Source: Rhodopirellula baltica SH 1
GTDB taxonomy: Bacteria > Planctomycetota > Planctomycetia > Pirellulales > Pirellulaceae
Direction of reading: 5' to 3'
Assembly: GCF_000196115.1 (NCBI RefSeq)
Contig: NC_005027.1
Coordinates: 2,480,001-2,544,000, forward strand
Length of the DNA stretch: 64,000 nucleotides
The notes below the pieces were generated by a model. It did not search any database. It was not told the DNA's origin and worked only from the letters and a program-made list of their open reading frames with translations. Both the position numbers and the translations under genes were made by a program. Below, piece by piece: positions 16,477 through 26,241 of this stretch. How positions within the stretch are numbered: position 1 is the first letter of the stretch; the number at the start of each line of letters is the position of its first letter.

Positions 16477-17394
16477 ATGGCTTTTCGATTGCCAGTTGTC
16501 GCCGAACCAGAAATGCCTGCGGGCACCGACGTCAGCTCGACGGGACGGTTGCCACGTTGGCTCAAGCGGCCCATCCCCAAATCCAACTCGAATCATTTGA
16601 CCGATTCGTTGATGGAAGAATACGGGTTGGAAACCGTATGCGACAACGCCAAGTGCCCCAACCGGATGGAGTGCTACAGCCAGCAAACGGCGACGTTCAT
16701 GGTTCTGGGGAATGTTTGTACCCGCCCATGTGGTTTCTGTGCCGTCAGCCGTGGACGCCCACCGGCTGCCCCCGCCGTCGATGAGCCAGATCGCATCGCC
16801 AAAGCGGCCGAACGATTGGGGCTGAAGCACGTTGTCATCACCAGCGTCACGCGAGATGACTTGCCCGACGGAGGTGCCGACCATTTCCACAACTGCGTCA
16901 TCGCAGTTCGGGAACGCACCGGGGCGACCACCGAAGTCCTCACGCCTGACTTTGTGCACTGCAAGGAAGCGTTGGCTCGGGTCATCGAAGCAAAACCGAC
17001 CGTGTTCAATCACAACATGGAAACCGTGCCACGTCTTTACCGCCGAGTCCGCGGTCCAAAGAGTGACTATGCTTGGACGTTGGAAATGATGCGGCAAGTC
17101 AAACGCTACGACGCCGAAGTCAAAACCAAGAGCGGTTTGATGCTTGGATTGGGCGAAGAACGAGGCGAGTTGCTCGACGCTCTGTCAGATCTTCGCGAAC
17201 ACGATGTCGATTTCCTGACGTTGGGCCAGTACCTGCAACCGGGCGAGAAATACTTGCCCGTCGTTCGCTATGTTCCGCCAGAAGAATTCGATGAATTGGC
17301 CGACATCGCCAAATCAATGGGATTCAAAAAGGTCGCCAGTGGCCCCTTTGTGCGAAGTAGCTACCACGCCCGTGACATGGCCGAGACTGAGTGA
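16477..17394 (+). CDS. lipA: Lipoyl synthase
   Basis: 305 residues. The two cluster-binding sets of LipA are present: C55, C60, C66 (VCDNAKCPNRMEC) for the auxiliary [4Fe-4S] cluster, and C81, C85, C88 (CTRPCGFC) for the radical SAM cluster. Downstream motifs include VVITSVTRDDLPDGGA, VFNHNMETVPRLY, TKSGLMLGLGE and LTLGQYLQP. The final RSSYHA bears the conserved Ser that ligates the auxiliary cluster. It inserts sulfur into octanoyl groups of 2-oxoacid dehydrogenase and glycine cleavage proteins. ATG 16477 gives the family-like N-terminus; the open frame starts at 16444. No lipB is in the window. Confidence 0.96.
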   Translation: MAFRLPVVAEPEMPAGTDVSSTGRLPRWLKRPIPKSNSNHLTDSLMEEYGLETVCDNAKCPNRMECYSQQTATFMVLGNVCTRPCGFCAVSRGRPPAAPAVDEPDRIAKAAERLGLKHVVITSVTRDDLPDGGADHFHNCVIAVRERTGATTEVLTPDFVHCKEALARVIEAKPTVFNHNMETVPRLYRRVRGPKSDYAWTLEMMRQVKRYDAEVKTKSGLMLGLGEERGELLDALSDLREHDVDFLTLGQYLQPGEKYLPVVRYVPPEEFDELADIAKSMGFKKVASGPFVRSSYHARDMAETE

Positions 17395-17463
17395 GAGCAG
17401 ACTTCGACGTTTCACTTGGTCCATCAAAGCCGCGGTGGAAAATCACGCGGCGATGATCGTGCC

Positions 17464-17540
17464 GATCTACTCAGTTCACTAGATCTCTACTCTGGTAACC
17501 ATATCTGTACTCAGGCAAACAGATCTCTGGTAACCAGATC
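17464..17540. repeat. Degenerate tandem repeat between lipA and the AspT-like gene
   Basis: About four imperfect units begin with GATCT or ATCT: GATCTACTCAGTTCACTA, GATCTCTACTCTGGTAACC, ATCTGTACTCAGGCAAACA and GATCTCTGGTAACCA, then GATC. CTCTGGTAACCA occurs twice. TCTGG-TAA-CCAGA makes a small palindrome. The block lies in the convergent gap and touches the AspT-like stop codon, so it may form a two-way transcription end. Confidence 0.55.
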
Positions 17541-19143
17541 AGCCGATCAGTTCGACCAACCATGGTGCGGCAACCGTGATCAAGACCAGTGCAACCGGAT
17601 AAGCCGCGACGTAACTGGTTGCCGGTTGGCTGGAATCGGTCGCTCCCGTCAACACAGCCAATCCCGGCGTGGACGTCATTCCGCCACAGGTCGCACCGAG
17701 CGATTGCCACAACGTTCGGCCTCCGAAATACCTTGATCCGGCGAAGCCAACCAATAATGGAATGATCGCGATCGCTGCGGCTGCCACGCATAGCATTGCT
17801 CCGCGTTCCATCAACACCTCGACAACGTTGGCACCCGCGTTCAATCCTGCATCCGCAAGAAACAACGCCAAGCCACCTTCTGTCATCAAAAGCATCGCTG
17901 CGGGAGGATACGATCCCCGAATGGGTCCGAGCCGTCGAAAGTGCCCAAGGATGAGCCCCACCATCAATGGGCCACCGGCAATTCCCAGTGACATCGAAAA
18001 TTCGCCGATCTGAAGCGACAGGTTGCCGACGAAGATTCCGAGCACAATGCCAGCGACAAGAGACAACAGATCGGTTTCGTTCACCGTGCGAGGGCGATGC
18101 CCGACGGCGTTTGCAATCTTTGCCAGTGCATCCGGTTCACCAACAGCGACCAAGCCATCACCAAACTCAATGCGAGTGCGGGCCGACGGAACGAATTCCA
18201 CATCGTGACGCTGGACTCGAACAATCGTCACACCATATTTCGATCGCAAACGCAATTCTTTGAGCGTCCGACCGTAAATTTCCGGTGATGTCACGACGAC
18301 GTACCGACGTTCGCGATCCGCATCGACGACTGGTTCCGCCGTGTCTTGCAATTCACCCAGTGTTTCTGACACTCGGCGAATCTCAGACGCTCCGCCAACC
18401 AACATGACGTCATCACCAATCTCGAATTGGTAGTCCGGCGGCGTGGGACGCCAACGACCTTCTCGTTGAACTCGCGACATCTGGCATGGCGAATCCGCGA
18501 AGGCGACGATATCGCTGGGACGCTTGCCCGAGACAACTGGATTGGCAATGCGAACGACTCGCCTTCCAATGCTGTTGGACTCGGCGATTTCGGCACTCGA
18601 TTGGCCCGATGTTTCCGATGCGGAATCGGTGCCATCGCTGTCGCCTGGTTTAGCAAACAGCTTGATCGCGATTTGCACGAACAACACCACCGCGATGATT
18701 CCGATCGGGTAGGCGACACCAAAACCAACCGCAACGGCAGCGGGATCGCTCGATGATTGGGTGATCGCACCAAGAGCAGGCGTGCTGGTCATCGCACCGG
18801 CCATCAACCCACCAGCCAATTCGGCGGGCAATCCCAACAGACGTGCGCTCGTCCACGTCACCGCGACACCGGTCAAAACAATGACGGATCCGGTGATCGC
18901 CATGGCTCGGCCGTGTGACGCAAGACCGCGAAAGAAAGTGGGCCCGGCCGAGATTCCGACGCAGTAGACAAACAACGCCAAACCAAGCGTTCCGAAGCCG
19001 GTTGGAATGGTCCATCCGTAATGCCCGGCAAGCAAAGCGACAAACAGGATCGCTGATGTGCCCAGCGAGATGCCGCGAAAAGAAACGCGGCCAACCAGCA
19101 GGCCCAAGGCAATCACACACAGGAGAACGAGAATTGGGTTCAT
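17539..19143 (-). CDS. AspT/YidE-family transporter with two RCK_C domains
   Basis: 534 residues. Two membrane halves, each of about five or six helices, share a repeat motif: GLALFVYCVGISAGPTFF and GLALFLADAGLNAGANVV, with AGAMTSTPALGAI and GGMTSTPGLAVL as paired re-entrant motifs. Between them (about residues 200-360) lie two TrkA-C/RCK_C regulatory domains (GDDVMLVGGASEIRRV, FGDGLVAVGEPDALAKI). This is the AspT/YidE/YbjL duplication family, whose best-known member exchanges aspartate and alanine. Substrate unknown here. It is convergent with lipA. Confidence 0.88.
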   Translation of the reverse strand: MNPILVLLCVIALGLLVGRVSFRGISLGTSAILFVALLAGHYGWTIPTGFGTLGLALFVYCVGISAGPTFFRGLASHGRAMAITGSVIVLTGVAVTWTSARLLGLPAELAGGLMAGAMTSTPALGAITQSSSDPAAVAVGFGVAYPIGIIAVVLFVQIAIKLFAKPGDSDGTDSASETSGQSSAEIAESNSIGRRVVRIANPVVSGKRPSDIVAFADSPCQMSRVQREGRWRPTPPDYQFEIGDDVMLVGGASEIRRVSETLGELQDTAEPVVDADRERRYVVVTSPEIYGRTLKELRLRSKYGVTIVRVQRHDVEFVPSARTRIEFGDGLVAVGEPDALAKIANAVGHRPRTVNETDLLSLVAGIVLGIFVGNLSLQIGEFSMSLGIAGGPLMVGLILGHFRRLGPIRGSYPPAAMLLMTEGGLALFLADAGLNAGANVVEVLMERGAMLCVAAAAIAIIPLLVGFAGSRYFGGRTLWQSLGATCGGMTSTPGLAVLTGATDSSQPATSYVAAYPVALVLITVAAPWLVELIG

Positions 19144-19281
19144 GGTCTCCGAAGCCCCAAGGAAAGAAACTGGCCGGACAATACGAGCCTTCGACCAAAA
19201 TCACAACCTGTCGTTCGGCATCGTTTTCGTCCCGCGAGGGCTAGGTCCTATTCATGGACGCTAGCATCTACACGCGGGCGT

Positions 19282-22200
19282 TCAGACCGTGACTGCGGAA
19301 CGCTCTTCGCCGCAGGGTGCTCGTAGCAATCGCTGATGAAGCGTCGGAACCAAGACCAACGCCAACAAAGTTGCCCCGGCGACGCCTCCGGCAATCGAAA
19401 CCGCCATCGGTGGCCAGAAACCTCCACCATCCAGAATCAACGGCGTGAAGCCCGCCATGGTTGTCAGTGTCGTCGCGACCACATGCCGAGACGTGTGCAT
19501 GGTTTCCGCAACCGTTGCTTCGATGTCGCCAGCGGACGCTTTCGGATTGGCTCGAATTCCCGCCAACACCACGATCGAGTCGTTGATGGCGACACCGATC
19601 AACCCCATGGTGCCGATGATCGCCATGAATCCGAACGAATAACCACTGATCGCAAGTGCAGCCATCGCCAAGCCGATCGACAGGACGGCGACCACCGAAA
19701 TGATGCCTGCCATCCGAAACGAACTGAACGACAACACCAGCGTTGCCAGCATCAAAACCGCCAACACACCGACCGTCGAAAAAAGATTGCCGACCGCGTC
19801 ATCCCGCTTAGACGCTTCACCGCCGAATTCCATTGAATAACCGGCGGGCAATTCCAACGGATCCGATTCCAAATCCGCTTCCAGCCGACGCTGAACAGAA
19901 CTAGGAAGCACACCCGCATCCAAAAAAGCAGCGACTTCGTTCATTCGCCGCCGATTCAGCCGCGGAATCGCAGCCGATTCAGGCTGCAGCTTCGTTGTCG
20001 CGAACGCGGAAACGGGAATCAACTGAGCCGGAGAAAGGTCACCCTCTGAAGAAACCCTTGAGGCGAGTACCAAGTCCATGCTCTCGAGACTGGCCAAGTC
20101 GCCTCGATCATCGGCCTGAACACGAACGATGATCGGCAGTTCTTCGTTGCCTTGTAAAACACTGCCACCACGCTGGCCTTCCAACGCGGTTGAAAGCTGG
20201 CGAGAGACCTCACTCGGCGTCACCCCAGCGCGAGCACTCGCTGCATCATCGATATCCAGTGTCAGTTGCGGCAAGACTTCCGCTAGATCCGTTCGAACCG
20301 CAACCACGTGATCCATCCGAGTCAAACGTGCGCGGACGTCTTCACCAATCTGACGCAGCACGTTCAAGTCGGGGCCAAACAATCGGACTTCGATTGGGGC
20401 AGCGAAAGGAGGACCTTGTTCAAGCTGCCGCACCAACACGCGGGAGGAAAGAATGCGTTGGTCCAGTCGCTTCTGTAATTCGCGGATGACCGGAGTGGGC
20501 GTTTGACCTTCAGGCATTCGCACGAGCGCCTGTGCGAAGTTCGCGGTGCCGCGTCGATTCGCGATCACGTTGTAGTAAAACTGCGGAGCACTTTCGCCGT
20601 AGAACCAGTCGATCCGTTCGGCCCCCATCTCACGGGCCATCGCGTCGACCACTTCCGCGGTCTTTCGTGTTGTCGCCAAAGACGATGTCGCGTCGCCTTC
20701 CACGGTGATATGAAATTGATCGCGTGAGCTGGGTGGGAAAAACTGTTCTTCCAATGTTTGAGCCAGACCGAAACCGAGCACAGGCAATGCGAAAGAAATA
20801 GCCAGCCCGATCGCAGGACGCCGCACCGACAAGCGAACGACGGATTCAAACATTCGAGTCACCCGCGGCAATCGAATTCCATTGGTCCACCACCGAAGCC
20901 GGGGTGCAGAGGACCGAATTTCGCTCTCAACCACGCTGTAAGAACTGGCCAGGACTCGCGATGCGATCGTTGGAATGACGGTCAAAGCCAAGAACAACGA
21001 TGACGTGATTGCCATGATCACGCTGATCGCAATCGAGCCCACAAACTCACCTGCTGGCCCGGGCATCAAAGCGATTGGTGCAAACGCGAGTGCGGTCGTG
21101 AGCGTCGAACCGAGCAATGGAATTGCCAAGTGAGAAACGCTGCTCGTCATCGCATTGGAAGGCGACATGCCGCTCCGCAAACGAGCCTGCACCTCATCGA
21201 CCACAACGATCGCATTGTCGATCAACAAGCCCAACGCAATGATCAGACCGGTGATCGACATCTGATGAATTGGAATGCCAACGACACGCAACCCAAACAA
21301 GACCATCAAGCTGGCGAGTGGTAATGTCAGCGTCACAATCAATGCTGATCGCCACCCCATCAACAACCAAATCACGCAAGCGACGGCGATGGCCCCCATC
21401 AATAGATTGCCGGTCAAAGACTTCAAACGATCGTCCACATAATCACGTTGCCGCAACACCGTGTCGAGACGAACACCATCAGGTAACGTCAGAGCGACTT
21501 CAGCCAAAACGGCTTCCGCATCCTCGGTCCACGTGTCAATTCGATAGGAAGGACGAACCATCATGCCTAACACAACCGCTTCGTGACCCTCGATCAACGA
21601 AGCCGTTGCCGGCGGATCCGGCACAGCCAGCTGAATTTGCGCGAGTTCACCGAGCCGAATGTCGATTCCGTCGCCGGAACGAATGGGGATCGAGGCAATG
21701 TGCTCGGTCGCATCATATTGGTTGCCGACTTCGATCAGCATTTGCATCGGAGCGTTTCTTAACTGACCAGCGGTCCCTTTCGCATCGTACGACGCCAATC
21801 GCGACGCCACGTCCGACGGAGTCAATCCCATCGCCGCTAGCCTGCGTGGATCCAACCGTACGTCAATTTCTTCTCCAGGATCGCCAAACCGATCGATCGA
21901 ATCGGTGCCGGTCACATTCTGCATTCGGTCTTGCAGGTCGATCGCCAAACGCCGCAGCAACCTGGTGTCCGCGGGACCGTCACCGTGCCAGGTCAGCCCA
22001 ACGATCAAGGCATAAGCGCGAACATCCAACTCATCAAATTCGGGACGCGATGCACCGGGCGGCAAACTGGGGAGCGAATCTTCAATCCGGCTTCGCACCC
22101 GCGACCAAACCGTATCCGTTTCGGTCACCTCGTCGTGAAGTTCAATCGAAACGGTGCTGATTCCAACACGGCTTACCGATCGAAGCTCTTTGATTTCTTC

Positions 22201-22479
22201 AATGTCTCGCAGTCGGTCTTCGATCTTCTCCGTGATCAACGCTTCGACGCGTTCGGCGCCCGCACCGGGCAATCGAGTGTTGACCAACGCCACACGACGG
22301 GCCAGAACTGGATCTTCCATTCGCGGCAAAATCGCCAGGCTGCTCAGCCCCGCGACCAAGATCAATGCAAGGATCAGAACAAGCAAACGCCGGTCGTTGA
22401 AAAACCGTTTCGCAGCAAGTTCCAACCAAGTCTGATTGGAAACCATGTTGTCCTTCACGGAAGAAACCTGCTCGCTCAT
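19282..22479 (-). CDS. RND efflux transporter permease (HAE1/AcrB type)
   Basis: About 1065 residues with the internal duplication of RND pumps: helix 1, a large periplasmic loop, helices 2-6, helix 7, a second loop, helices 8-12. TM4 carries GLIIALGLLIDNAIVVVDEVQ with the proton-relay Asp residues. The second half repeats GTMGLIGVAINDSIVVLAGI. ATG 22479 overlaps the adaptor stop by ATGA, so it is chosen over the upstream in-frame Met at 22527. With the adaptor it forms an inner-membrane pump; an outer-membrane TolC-like partner is not in the window. Substrate unknown. Confidence 0.93.
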   Translation of the reverse strand: MSEQVSSVKDNMVSNQTWLELAAKRFFNDRRLLVLILALILVAGLSSLAILPRMEDPVLARRVALVNTRLPGAGAERVEALITEKIEDRLRDIEEIKELRSVSRVGISTVSIELHDEVTETDTVWSRVRSRIEDSLPSLPPGASRPEFDELDVRAYALIVGLTWHGDGPADTRLLRRLAIDLQDRMQNVTGTDSIDRFGDPGEEIDVRLDPRRLAAMGLTPSDVASRLASYDAKGTAGQLRNAPMQMLIEVGNQYDATEHIASIPIRSGDGIDIRLGELAQIQLAVPDPPATASLIEGHEAVVLGMMVRPSYRIDTWTEDAEAVLAEVALTLPDGVRLDTVLRQRDYVDDRLKSLTGNLLMGAIAVACVIWLLMGWRSALIVTLTLPLASLMVLFGLRVVGIPIHQMSITGLIIALGLLIDNAIVVVDEVQARLRSGMSPSNAMTSSVSHLAIPLLGSTLTTALAFAPIALMPGPAGEFVGSIAISVIMAITSSLFLALTVIPTIASRVLASSYSVVESEIRSSAPRLRWWTNGIRLPRVTRMFESVVRLSVRRPAIGLAISFALPVLGFGLAQTLEEQFFPPSSRDQFHITVEGDATSSLATTRKTAEVVDAMAREMGAERIDWFYGESAPQFYYNVIANRRGTANFAQALVRMPEGQTPTPVIRELQKRLDQRILSSRVLVRQLEQGPPFAAPIEVRLFGPDLNVLRQIGEDVRARLTRMDHVVAVRTDLAEVLPQLTLDIDDAASARAGVTPSEVSRQLSTALEGQRGGSVLQGNEELPIIVRVQADDRGDLASLESMDLVLASRVSSEGDLSPAQLIPVSAFATTKLQPESAAIPRLNRRRMNEVAAFLDAGVLPSSVQRRLEADLESDPLELPAGYSMEFGGEASKRDDAVGNLFSTVGVLAVLMLATLVLSFSSFRMAGIISVVAVLSIGLAMAALAISGYSFGFMAIIGTMGLIGVAINDSIVVLAGIRANPKASAGDIEATVAETMHTSRHVVATTLTTMAGFTPLILDGGGFWPPMAVSIAGGVAGATLLALVLVPTLHQRLLRAPCGEERSAVTV

Positions 22480-23966
22480 CGTGCTGCCGTCTCTTGAGAT
22501 GACAACGAAGACGCTTCCGATTCCCAAACCGCAACCGCACGGACTCCCGGTCCAACCCGCTGAGTCCCCTCCACCACAATCGCCTCCGTTCCCGCAACCG
22601 ACCCTGAAACCAAGGACATCTGGCCGGCGGTTCGAATGATTTTGACATCTCTTCGACTGATGGCGACGACGTTTGTGTCATTACCATCAAGTGTGGTGTT
22701 GGCGGAGTCAGCACTTAAATCTGAACCCAGCGTGGGTTCGGCTACATAGACCGACCACAATCCTCGGACACCACGAACCAAGGCGGATGTTGGCACCCAA
22801 ATCGGCACCCGGTCGACTCCATCGTTGTGTGCGATCCAATCATCTTGCTGCGTTCGCGTCTTCGCCCAAGGCACCCAAAGGGTTGCTGTCTTGCCGATCC
22901 AGCCAATGGACTCGGCCGCAGCGACTGTGTCGTCGGCTTCCAGCTCCACTTCGACAACGCGAGTCCTCGTGACGGGATTGATCTGCGGTTGCATACGAAT
23001 CACACGAGCCGGTTGAGAACTGTCGGGTCCGGCTTCGCCAACGGAAACACGCAACCGATCGTTCAGTTTCAAAAAATCCGAAACATCGGCTGGAACTCCA
23101 AACGTCGCGTGGACCGGCGGCGATTCCAAGATTCGCAAAACGGGTTGATTGGGGCCGATGATCGATCCCTCATCGAACAACCTTGATGCAATCACCCCAT
23201 CAAATGGAGCCACAATTTGGCTGTCGGACAAATCCACTTCGACGCGCTGACGAGCAGCCTTCGCCAATTGCAATCTTGCCCTCGCGGCCGCAATTTGTTC
23301 TTGCCGCGTTCCTTCCTTCAGCTCATCAAGCTCAGCCTTCGCCGACATTTGATTTGCGGCGAGAGCATCCGTGGCGAATTTGGCATCGTCATATTCTTGC
23401 TGCGTTCCGGCTCCGCGACTACGCAGGGATCGCTGACGCTCGAATCGATTTTTCGCAGCGGTCCATTGGGCTTCGAGTTGCTGAACTCTGGCTTCGGCTG
23501 CTCGAATGGTTTGGTACCGAGGCCCCGCGGTTGCCTCTTCCAACGCAGCCTCCGCCGCTGCAATTTCCGCGTCGGCGGATGCGGCAGCGGCATGCAGATC
23601 GGCAACATCGATCCGCGCTAAAACATCGCCGCGATTGACCAGATCGCCTTCGTGGACGGCAACATCCTGCAATCGTCCACCGCGTCGCATCGCGAGTGAA
23701 CTATCGCGACGAGCGATGACATCACCGCGGTATCGGTGGAACAACTCCGGACCTTCAATCGATTGGGCTTGAACCACGCGAACATGCAGACGCGGCGTTT
23801 CCAACCCAATCGATCCGTCGTCTGCCGGAGCGGGATCCAACCCGATGACACCCGGTCCAAACGCAGCCGATAGAACCGCTCCGATCACCACAACGAAGGC
23901 AATCACCCCGAATGACCGAGCGTTCCAAAATGAGCGTCGTTGGATGGAGTGCGATGGTGCGTTCAT
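22476..23966 (-). CDS. RND efflux periplasmic adaptor (membrane fusion protein)
   Basis: 496 residues. A transmembrane anchor (SFGVIAFVVVIGAVLSAAFG) is followed by a biotinyl-lipoyl-like half (LAMRRGGRLQDVAVHEGDLVNRGDVLARID), a long alpha-helical hairpin rich in Ala, Glu and Gln (about residues 130-230), and the second lipoyl half with QIVAPFDGVIASRLFDEGSIIGPNQPVL. A beta-barrel and membrane-proximal domain complete it. Its start overlaps the TetR stop (ATGA) and its stop overlaps the pump start, so the three genes are tightly coupled. It bridges the pump to an outer-membrane channel. Confidence 0.92.
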   Translation of the reverse strand: MNAPSHSIQRRSFWNARSFGVIAFVVVIGAVLSAAFGPGVIGLDPAPADDGSIGLETPRLHVRVVQAQSIEGPELFHRYRGDVIARRDSSLAMRRGGRLQDVAVHEGDLVNRGDVLARIDVADLHAAAASADAEIAAAEAALEEATAGPRYQTIRAAEARVQQLEAQWTAAKNRFERQRSLRSRGAGTQQEYDDAKFATDALAANQMSAKAELDELKEGTRQEQIAAARARLQLAKAARQRVEVDLSDSQIVAPFDGVIASRLFDEGSIIGPNQPVLRILESPPVHATFGVPADVSDFLKLNDRLRVSVGEAGPDSSQPARVIRMQPQINPVTRTRVVEVELEADDTVAAAESIGWIGKTATLWVPWAKTRTQQDDWIAHNDGVDRVPIWVPTSALVRGVRGLWSVYVAEPTLGSDLSADSANTTLDGNDTNVVAISRRDVKIIRTAGQMSLVSGSVAGTEAIVVEGTQRVGPGVRAVAVWESEASSLSSQETAAR

Positions 23967-24778
23967 GATGCGGACTCAGTGGCGAGGGCAAAATCTTGTT
24001 CGCTATTGCAAGGCAATTGCCGAATCTTCTTTGCGGTTTCGATCAACACTGGACGCAAGCGTTTTGACCAAGCGTTGTATCGACGAGCGTTGAAAAGCGG
24101 TTGCCAACCAACAGCGTCCAGCAAAAGGTTTCCGTTGCGGCGGATGGTCATTCGCGCGTCATCAATCCCAGCCGCTTTCAGCGATGGACTGGTCGCTTCC
24201 AAAACCAATCCACCGTAGCTGAGCGACCACAGGCCGAAGATCAGTTGCTGAGTCAGTTCCGACGCCGTTTGACCACGTTGCGGCTTTAGATCACCCACTT
24301 CAATAGCGGCTTGCACTACTTGGCCGAGCGAACCAATGCACAATTGCTCGCAATCCGACAACACATCACGTCTGCCTTCGGATGTCTTTTGCCACACGAC
24401 GTCGTGCCGAATGATTTGCTCGATCGCGAATTCGTCGGGCATGTAGTCGGCATAAACTTCGACCGCAATTCCAACCGCCGCACAACGGTCGCGAGACTCC
24501 GCTTGGCTTTCCATCGCAAACTGGAACAACGCAATTCGACGGCGAACCGACCGCGTCGCGAGCGCGAGCAAAATCTCTTCTTTGTTGGCGAAATGGTTGT
24601 AGATCGTGCCACGAGTGCACCCCATCTCTTTCGCGATGGCGTTCATATTGATTGCGCCAACTCCGCCGCTTCGCAGCATCGGAAAGGCTTTATCGAGAAT
24701 GCGTGATTCTCGTTGCTGAATCTCGAGTTGCTTCGGCGTCATGCTCGCCGTCGCTTTTTCAATGGTCGCTTGGTTCAT
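23963..24778 (-). CDS. TetR-family regulator of the efflux operon
   Basis: About 271 residues. The N-terminal helix-turn-helix reads RILDKAFPMLRSGGVGAINMNAIAKEMGCTRGTIYNHFANKEEILLAL, the full TetR pattern. The rest is an alpha-helical ligand-binding domain with no assignable ligand. The open frame extends to 24829, but that would put part of the palindromic operator inside the gene. ATG 24778 (MNQATIEK) is therefore preferred. It is the first gene of the operon with the adaptor and pump. It probably represses them by binding the inverted repeats at 24807-24840. Confidence 0.88.
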   Translation of the reverse strand: MNQATIEKATASMTPKQLEIQQRESRILDKAFPMLRSGGVGAINMNAIAKEMGCTRGTIYNHFANKEEILLALATRSVRRRIALFQFAMESQAESRDRCAAVGIAVEVYADYMPDEFAIEQIIRHDVVWQKTSEGRRDVLSDCEQLCIGSLGQVVQAAIEVGDLKPQRGQTASELTQQLIFGLWSLSYGGLVLEATSPSLKAAGIDDARMTIRRNGNLLLDAVGWQPLFNARRYNAWSKRLRPVLIETAKKIRQLPCNSEQDFALATESAS

Positions 24779-24806
24779 ACTCCCATGATCGTCCAACGCC
24801 TCTTTT

Positions 24807-24840
24807 TGACAAGATGTCATTTTTGACATTCCGTCAAAAA
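24807..24840. promoter_or_regulatory. Probable TetR operator: two adjacent palindromes
   Basis: TGACA-AGA-TGTCA (24807-24819) sits directly beside TTTTTGAC-ATTCC-GTCAAAAA (24820-24840). The second is a perfect 8-bp inverted repeat with a 5-base centre. Both share a TGAC/GTCA core and lie about 30-60 bases upstream of the TetR start. This position and symmetry fit autoregulation by a TetR dimer. Binding is inferred. Confidence 0.65.
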
Positions 24841-24933
24841 ACTACGGGTCGTTCAAATACGAGCTCGGCATTTCATCTGACGCGAAGAGATCGAACAGCT
24901 GCCATCTGCACCTGAGCTGCGTCGGCGCACGAA

Positions 24934-24963
24934 AAAAGCCGACCTCGTGAAAGGTCGGCTTTT
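24934..24963. terminator. Intrinsic terminator downstream of the desaturase
   Basis: A perfect 12-bp stem, AAAAGCCGACCT / AGGTCGGCTTTT, closes a 6-base loop (CGTGAA). On the minus strand it is followed by a T run, so it ends transcription of the desaturase gene. On the plus strand it also has a short T tail. Confidence 0.85.
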
Positions 24964-25020
24964 CGTGATTTGACTTTGCGTCGCGATGGATCGGACCGAA
25001 CTCGATCCGACTTCGAAGCA

Positions 25021-26121
25021 CTAAGCTGCGGCGGATTGCTTTGCGTCGCGAGCCTTCTTTTCAGCAACGGTGCGGTAATCGACCACATCCCAAACCAGTC
25101 CCACGGCTCGGAGCAGTTTGATCGCTTGCCAAGTGATGTCGAATTCCCACCACTTGTGACCGTGCTTGGCCATACGTGGGTAAGCGTGGTGGTTGTTGTG
25201 CCAGCCTTCACCGTAAGCCACGATCGCGACCAACCAGTTATTGCGGCTATCGTCGGTGGTTTCGTAGTTCTGGTAGCCCCACATGTGCGATGCACTGTTG
25301 ACCATCCAAGTCGCATGCAGAACAGCGACCAAGCGGACGAACATGCCCCAAACCAACATCGAGACGCCGAGTTCCCAACCGCCGAAAGCATAGCCGATGC
25401 CGAGCAAGGCAAACGAAGCAACGATGTGAATTGGCAGGAACAACATGTCAAAGGCTCGCATCGCTGGGTCTTTGTACAGGTCAGGAACCCAACGAGTCAG
25501 ATAAGCGTCGCGGTCACCGTTGTGCGTGTGGAAAGCGAGCCAGAAAATGTGACTCCAAATTCCACCGTCGTGAGGCGAGTGCGGATCACCTTCGAGGTCA
25601 CTGTGTGCGTGGTGTTTTCGGTGGTCGGCGACCCAATCAAGAGGCGATCCTTCTCCGGCAAAACAGCCAATGGCAGCGAACGCGTATCGCACCCAGTTGT
25701 AAGTCTTCATGCCAGTGTGGGTCAGCAAGCGGTGATAGCCGAGGCAAATCCCGAGGCTGCCAGCGACCCAGTGCAACACCAAAGCGGTGATCAAAGCGGT
25801 CCACGTGAATGTGAACGGTGCGGCCAAGCAAACGATGTGAGCCATCGCCAACCATCCGACGGCCCACCAACTGATGTTGGATGCTCGGACTCGGTCTGCT
25901 TTGGTTGGTTTTGCCAAATCGCGTTTCTTGGCAGCCTTCTGAGCGACCAGCGACGAGAAACCGTCAGCGTCTTCGGCTTGTGGTTGATCCAAACGCAGCT
26001 TTCCGCCGGTTTGAGGCAATTCCAACGTCGTGGATTCAGGTACGTGGGTGTTGGGTTGGTCAGCGTTGCCCTTGCTCTTGCCTGGGCCACGGTTTTTCTT
26101 GGGTTCAACAACGGTCGACAT
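25021..26121 (-). CDS. Membrane fatty acid desaturase (acyl-CoA delta-9 type)
   Basis: 366 residues with the three histidine boxes of the acyl-CoA/acyl-lipid desaturase family: HRLLTH, HRKHHAHSD and HNNHHAYP, which bind the di-iron centre. Hydrophobic helices (AHIVCLAAPFTFTWTALITALVLHWVAG, VASFALLGIGYAFGG) place it in the membrane. It introduces a double bond, usually delta-9, into fatty chains using O2. ATG 26121 (MSTVVEPKKN) is the likely start, since the upstream 31 codons look unlike the family. A Pro/Lys-rich N-terminal stretch of about 60 residues precedes the core. Three GTGTAA repeats lie upstream. Confidence 0.9.
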   Translation of the reverse strand: MSTVVEPKKNRGPGKSKGNADQPNTHVPESTTLELPQTGGKLRLDQPQAEDADGFSSLVAQKAAKKRDLAKPTKADRVRASNISWWAVGWLAMAHIVCLAAPFTFTWTALITALVLHWVAGSLGICLGYHRLLTHTGMKTYNWVRYAFAAIGCFAGEGSPLDWVADHRKHHAHSDLEGDPHSPHDGGIWSHIFWLAFHTHNGDRDAYLTRWVPDLYKDPAMRAFDMLFLPIHIVASFALLGIGYAFGGWELGVSMLVWGMFVRLVAVLHATWMVNSASHMWGYQNYETTDDSRNNWLVAIVAYGEGWHNNHHAYPRMAKHGHKWWEFDITWQAIKLLRAVGLVWDVVDYRTVAEKKARDAKQSAAA

Positions 26122-26241
26122 CAGAGAACGATCCTGGTCTCGTGGTGCGTTAAATAAGTCGTGGGACGCAGCCAAAAGATGACCGACGTCTCGTTTCCGC
26201 CGGAAGAATAGCAACGCTGGACGGTTTCGACGTCACGTGTC

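Noticed and set aside
17464..17540. Possible CRISPR array
   Set aside because: Units are irregular, short and without constant repeats or cas genes.
21270..22160. 296-codon plus-strand frame
   Set aside because: Antisense shadow of the RND pump; Arg/Pro-rich with no domain.
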